Assembly (NCBI RefSeq): GCF_001659605.2
Contig: NC_035178.2
Location: 8,254,062-8,318,061, forward strand
Source: Manihot esculenta
Lineage: Eukaryota > Streptophyta > Magnoliopsida > Malpighiales > Euphorbiaceae
Reading direction: 5' to 3'
Length of the DNA stretch: 64,000 nt
The notes under the pieces: model-generated
Seen by the model: only the letters and a program-made list of their open reading frames with translations
Database searches by the model: none
Told to the model about the DNA's origin: nothing
Shown: one piece after another, positions 61,655 through 64,000 of the stretch
How the letters are laid out: each line of letters begins with the position of its first letter
Numbering within the stretch: the stretch's first letter is position 1
Position numbers and translations under genes: made by a program

Positions 61655-61920
61655 AATTAATAAAATTCTATCAAATAAAGAGAGATATCATCCAAAAACG
61701 ATTATGCCTGATAGATTATCAATTTTAGAGTCACCTTTGCGTAAGATAATTTGGCAAAAATACTCCTCAAGCATCTATCTAGATCCCTGTATAAGATAAT
61801 TTAACAAAAATACTCATCATTTTTTCTTATCTCTGGAGCATAAATTATTAAAGTCTCCCCATGGAAGAGAGTTTCTACGAGATAAAAACGATTCTAGAAA
61901 CCTGTAATAACTAGTAAATC
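61655..61920 (+). repeat. Dispersed repeat family R2, copy 2
   Basis: Aligns with 27645-27970 on the same strand: AATAAAATTCTATCAAATA, AGATATCATCCAAAAACGA, CCTGATAGATTATC, ATAATTTAACAAAAATACTC, ATTATTAAAGTCTCCCC. Confidence 0.6.
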
Positions 61921-62074
61921 TCTATTGAATATTAGAATCAATAAAATTTGAAGAAAAGCCAGAAACAGACTTATGACTCTTCCATGTAAAATGTACGGCT
62001 TGTAACTAAGAAGTAAATCCTTCAATGCAATAATTGTCCGATGATTGCCACCATAAATCTACAAAAAAGGTCTG

Positions 62075-62290
62075 CATATTCTGAAAATTGATTGGATTGT
62101 ATGCGAAAAACATCCCTACCATACAAAAATGATAAGTGACGATCGGAATATTTCTGGAACTCTCAGTGGAGACAACATCATCTTCTTCTTCATTGATAGT
62201 CTATTGAAGCAAATTGTCTTTCATGGAGAAGGGGAAGAAAAAATTAGGTTTAAGAGGGAGGAAGACGTGAGAGTATGGAGTCACAAATGG
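62075..62290 (+). repeat. Dispersed repeat family R4, copy 1
   Basis: Aligns with 63711-63945: TGAAAATTGATTGGATTGTA, AAATGATAAGTGACGATCGG, AATATTTCTGGAACT, AGAGACAACATCATC-type block, GTCTTTCATGGA and AGGTTTAAGAGGGAGGAAGAC. Same strand, about 1.64 kb apart. Confidence 0.75.
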
Positions 62291-63128
62291 ACCAAAAATT
62301 TGCCTCTTGATTCTATTTTCACATATTTAAAATTTTCAAAACTTCACCCAATTAATAAAAATCAATAAATCAATACAAAGAAAAAAAAATCATCCACAAA
62401 GAATCCAACAATTAATATTTAATAAATTCCATAATGTATGGATCAAAGATAACCCAACAAATTGAATAGAAATCATATTCGTTTAAGCATGGATTTTTAG
62501 ATATGAGAACTTGAAAAGTAGAGTAGGAGAAGCCGATAGATAGCCTGAAGATGTGGATAACTAGATGACCACGAGTAATTGAGATGATGGCTGTAAAGAG
62601 AACAGAGTCAACAGTGAAAGACATTTTTAGAGTCGCGAATCACAATATTGACGAGGAGAAAGACGAAGCGGCTCACAAAATAAGGGCATGTGGCATGAGG
62701 CAATATAAAAGGTGAGAGATGCCCCATGACACTTGAGGCAGCAATAAGGATATGAGAGAGAGGGTGATGGCTAGCTAGAAGATGCTGTTGATTTATTTCA
62801 CAAGGAAGGATAAGAGTTTAATAGAGTGGGAAAAATAGAGAAAAAGATCGATGAGTAGTTAAGAAACACAAAAATATAAAGGTTATTATTTTGAAAAAAT
62901 GAAGTGATGATAAGGATATTTCGGTTTTAGTAGCTTCTTAATTACCTATTATCGTCAGTGATGTCATTAAGGAGAAAGAAAAAAAAAAAAAAAGAAAATA
63001 TGGCGAGAGTAGAAGAGAATTAAGGGGGAGAGAGAGCGCCAGTGAAAATGTGAAAGAGGTTAAAAATATTTTTTAATTAATTAAAATAATTTTAATTTAT
63101 TATTTATGTGTTATAGATTCGGTTAATT

Positions 63129-63470
63129 GTCAAATAGATCTCACATTTAATCAGAAAAAAAGCCATGCTATGTTATCAAGAACATACTTCTTTCGATTTT
63201 AATTCTAAATTATGATAAAATTTGTGCAAATTTTTTAATTTTAAATTAAATTATTAAAATTAAAAAATTTTAATAAAATCAATAAACTTATAAATATTTA
63301 GTTTTTTAAATCAATTATAATTTAATTATATGTCAAATGAAATTCATATTTAATAATAAAAAATTAACTATAATATCACATTATTAAGAATACATTATTT
63401 TCGATTATCATTTCATATTATAATAAATTTGTATATTTAATTTTAAATTAAATTATTAAAATTAAAATAT
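63129..63470. repeat. Degenerate direct duplication, about 203-bp period
   Basis: GTCAAAT..CACATTTAATCAGAAAAAA at 63129 and GTCAAAT..CATATTTAATAATAAAAAA at 63332 head two similar stretches, both ending in TTTTAAATTAAATTATTAAAATT. Old and diverged. Confidence 0.6.
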
Positions 63471-63539
63471 TTGAATAAATTATTATAATATGCAAATATT
63501 TTTACTTTTTATAATAATCGTCCATATTTCTTTTAACAA

Positions 63540-63675
63540 TTATACGATATGCTTAACTTCAATACAATTGAATTCCACCAAATTAAAGCTGTTGCTTTAA
63601 TTCTTAACAGAAGTGTATAAATCTTAATTAATTAATTAATATAATGACACATTAAAAAATTAGGTTGAGTGATTT
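63540..63675 (+). repeat. Dispersed repeat family R3, copy 2
   Basis: Matches 54150-54290: AACTTCAATACAATTGAATTC, AATTAATTAATTAATATAAT, ATTAGGTTGAGTGA. It lies directly before R4 copy 2, so R3 and R4 may be parts of one longer element. Confidence 0.5.
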
Positions 63676-63710
63676 CTTTCTTTTCTCTTTATGCCGTAAA
63701 TCTGTTGAAA

Positions 63711-63945
63711 AGTTTATATTTTGAAAATTGATTAGATTGTATGTGAGAAACATTTCCACCACACAGAAATCATAAGTGACAATCGAAATATTTCTAGAGT
63801 TATTAATAGAGACAACATCATCTTTTTTTTTTCATCGATAGTCAAATTGATACAGATCGTCTTCCATGAAAAAGAGTAAAAAAGAAGTTAGGTTTAAGAA
63901 TGAGGAAAAGACGAGAGTATCATACACAGACACAAAGAAACCAGA
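63711..63945 (+). repeat. Dispersed repeat family R4, copy 2
   Basis: Second copy of the 62075 repeat, with TGAAAATTGATTAGATTGTA, AAATCATAAGTGACAATCGA, AGAGACAACATCATC and AGGTTTAAGAATGAGGAAAAGAC. Runs close to the window edge. Confidence 0.75.
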
Positions 63946-64000
63946 GAGAAAAATTTGTATTATAAAAATTTATTTTTTATTAATAATATTTTAAATAAAA

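Larger units (their letters stand above)
60711..64000. other. Intergenic repeat mosaic
   Basis: No gene recognised. Contents: an AAT run near 60891-60914, a polypurine tract (61335-61382), and copies of repeats R2 (61655-61920), R4 (62075-62290 and 63711-63945) and R3 (63540-63675). A degenerate direct duplication of about 203-base period lies at 63129-63470. The open frames 62129-62368 (plus) and 62412-62624 (minus) lie in or beside repeat DNA and resemble nothing known. Confidence 0.55.

Noticed and set aside
62129..62368. 79-codon plus frame at the right edge
   Set aside because: Lies in repeat R4, whose second copy at 63.7 kb does not keep the frame.
1..64000. CRISPR arrays, operons, phage or prokaryotic features
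   Set aside because: Spliced plant genes throughout; no regularly spaced direct repeats with unique spacers were seen.

Overview
This is nuclear DNA from a flowering plant. The genes have short exons with GT..AG introns, the intergenic DNA is very AT-rich, and the protein families are plant-specific: an IDA-type abscission peptide, a PRAF/RLD protein, an NSR-type RNA-binding protein, a YKY extensin, an ACT-domain Raf-like kinase and a serine decarboxylase. Gene structures and protein flavour fit a eudicot, probably a rosid. A Malpighiales/Euphorbiaceae source is my weakly held guess.

Layout: (1) 1-4.9 kb: intergenic, with one intronless small-peptide gene (IDL, + strand, 2138-2365) and a tRNA-like SINE head. 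(2) 5.3-13.5 kb, - strand: a complete nine-coding-exon PRAF/RLD gene (PH, RCC1 repeats, variant FYVE, BRX; 1118 aa). Intron 7 carries a deletion-derivative Ty1/copia element with both LTRs and a 5-bp target duplication. An out-of-frame uORF overlaps the main start codon. (3) 16.7-19.7 kb, + strand: a six-exon single-RRM protein of NSR type (255 aa), divergent from PRAF. (4) 20.7-22.1 kb: a 1.37-kb non-autonomous hAT-like element with an 8-bp target duplication and subterminal GAGCTCG-type arrays. (5) 22-29.5 kb: AT-rich DNA with dispersed repeats. (6) 29.5-30.5 kb, + strand: an extensin with twelve YKY modules, a TATA box and a 3'-UTR intron. (7) 35.0-47.6 kb, - strand: a complete sixteen-exon ACT-domain Raf-like kinase (558 aa, STY8/17/46 type). 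Its introns hold a solo LTR, a 336-bp TRIM and an unexplained direct-repeat pair. (8) 48-58 kb: a gene-poor AT-rich desert with diverged repeats. (9) 58.0-60.3 kb, + strand: a complete serine decarboxylase (476 aa) with a TATA box and a 5'-UTR intron. (10) 60.7-64 kb: a repeat mosaic.

The genes do not form a pathway or cluster; they are independent loci in an ordinary plant arrangement. Coding exons were joined by checking splice sites and reading phase across every intron of the four multi-exon genes; all joins close in frame without internal stops. I did not find a new multigene system. The most unusual content is the set of small or degenerate transposable elements, including an unnamed ~0.4-kb repeat family with four diverged copies and three further repeat families with two copies each.
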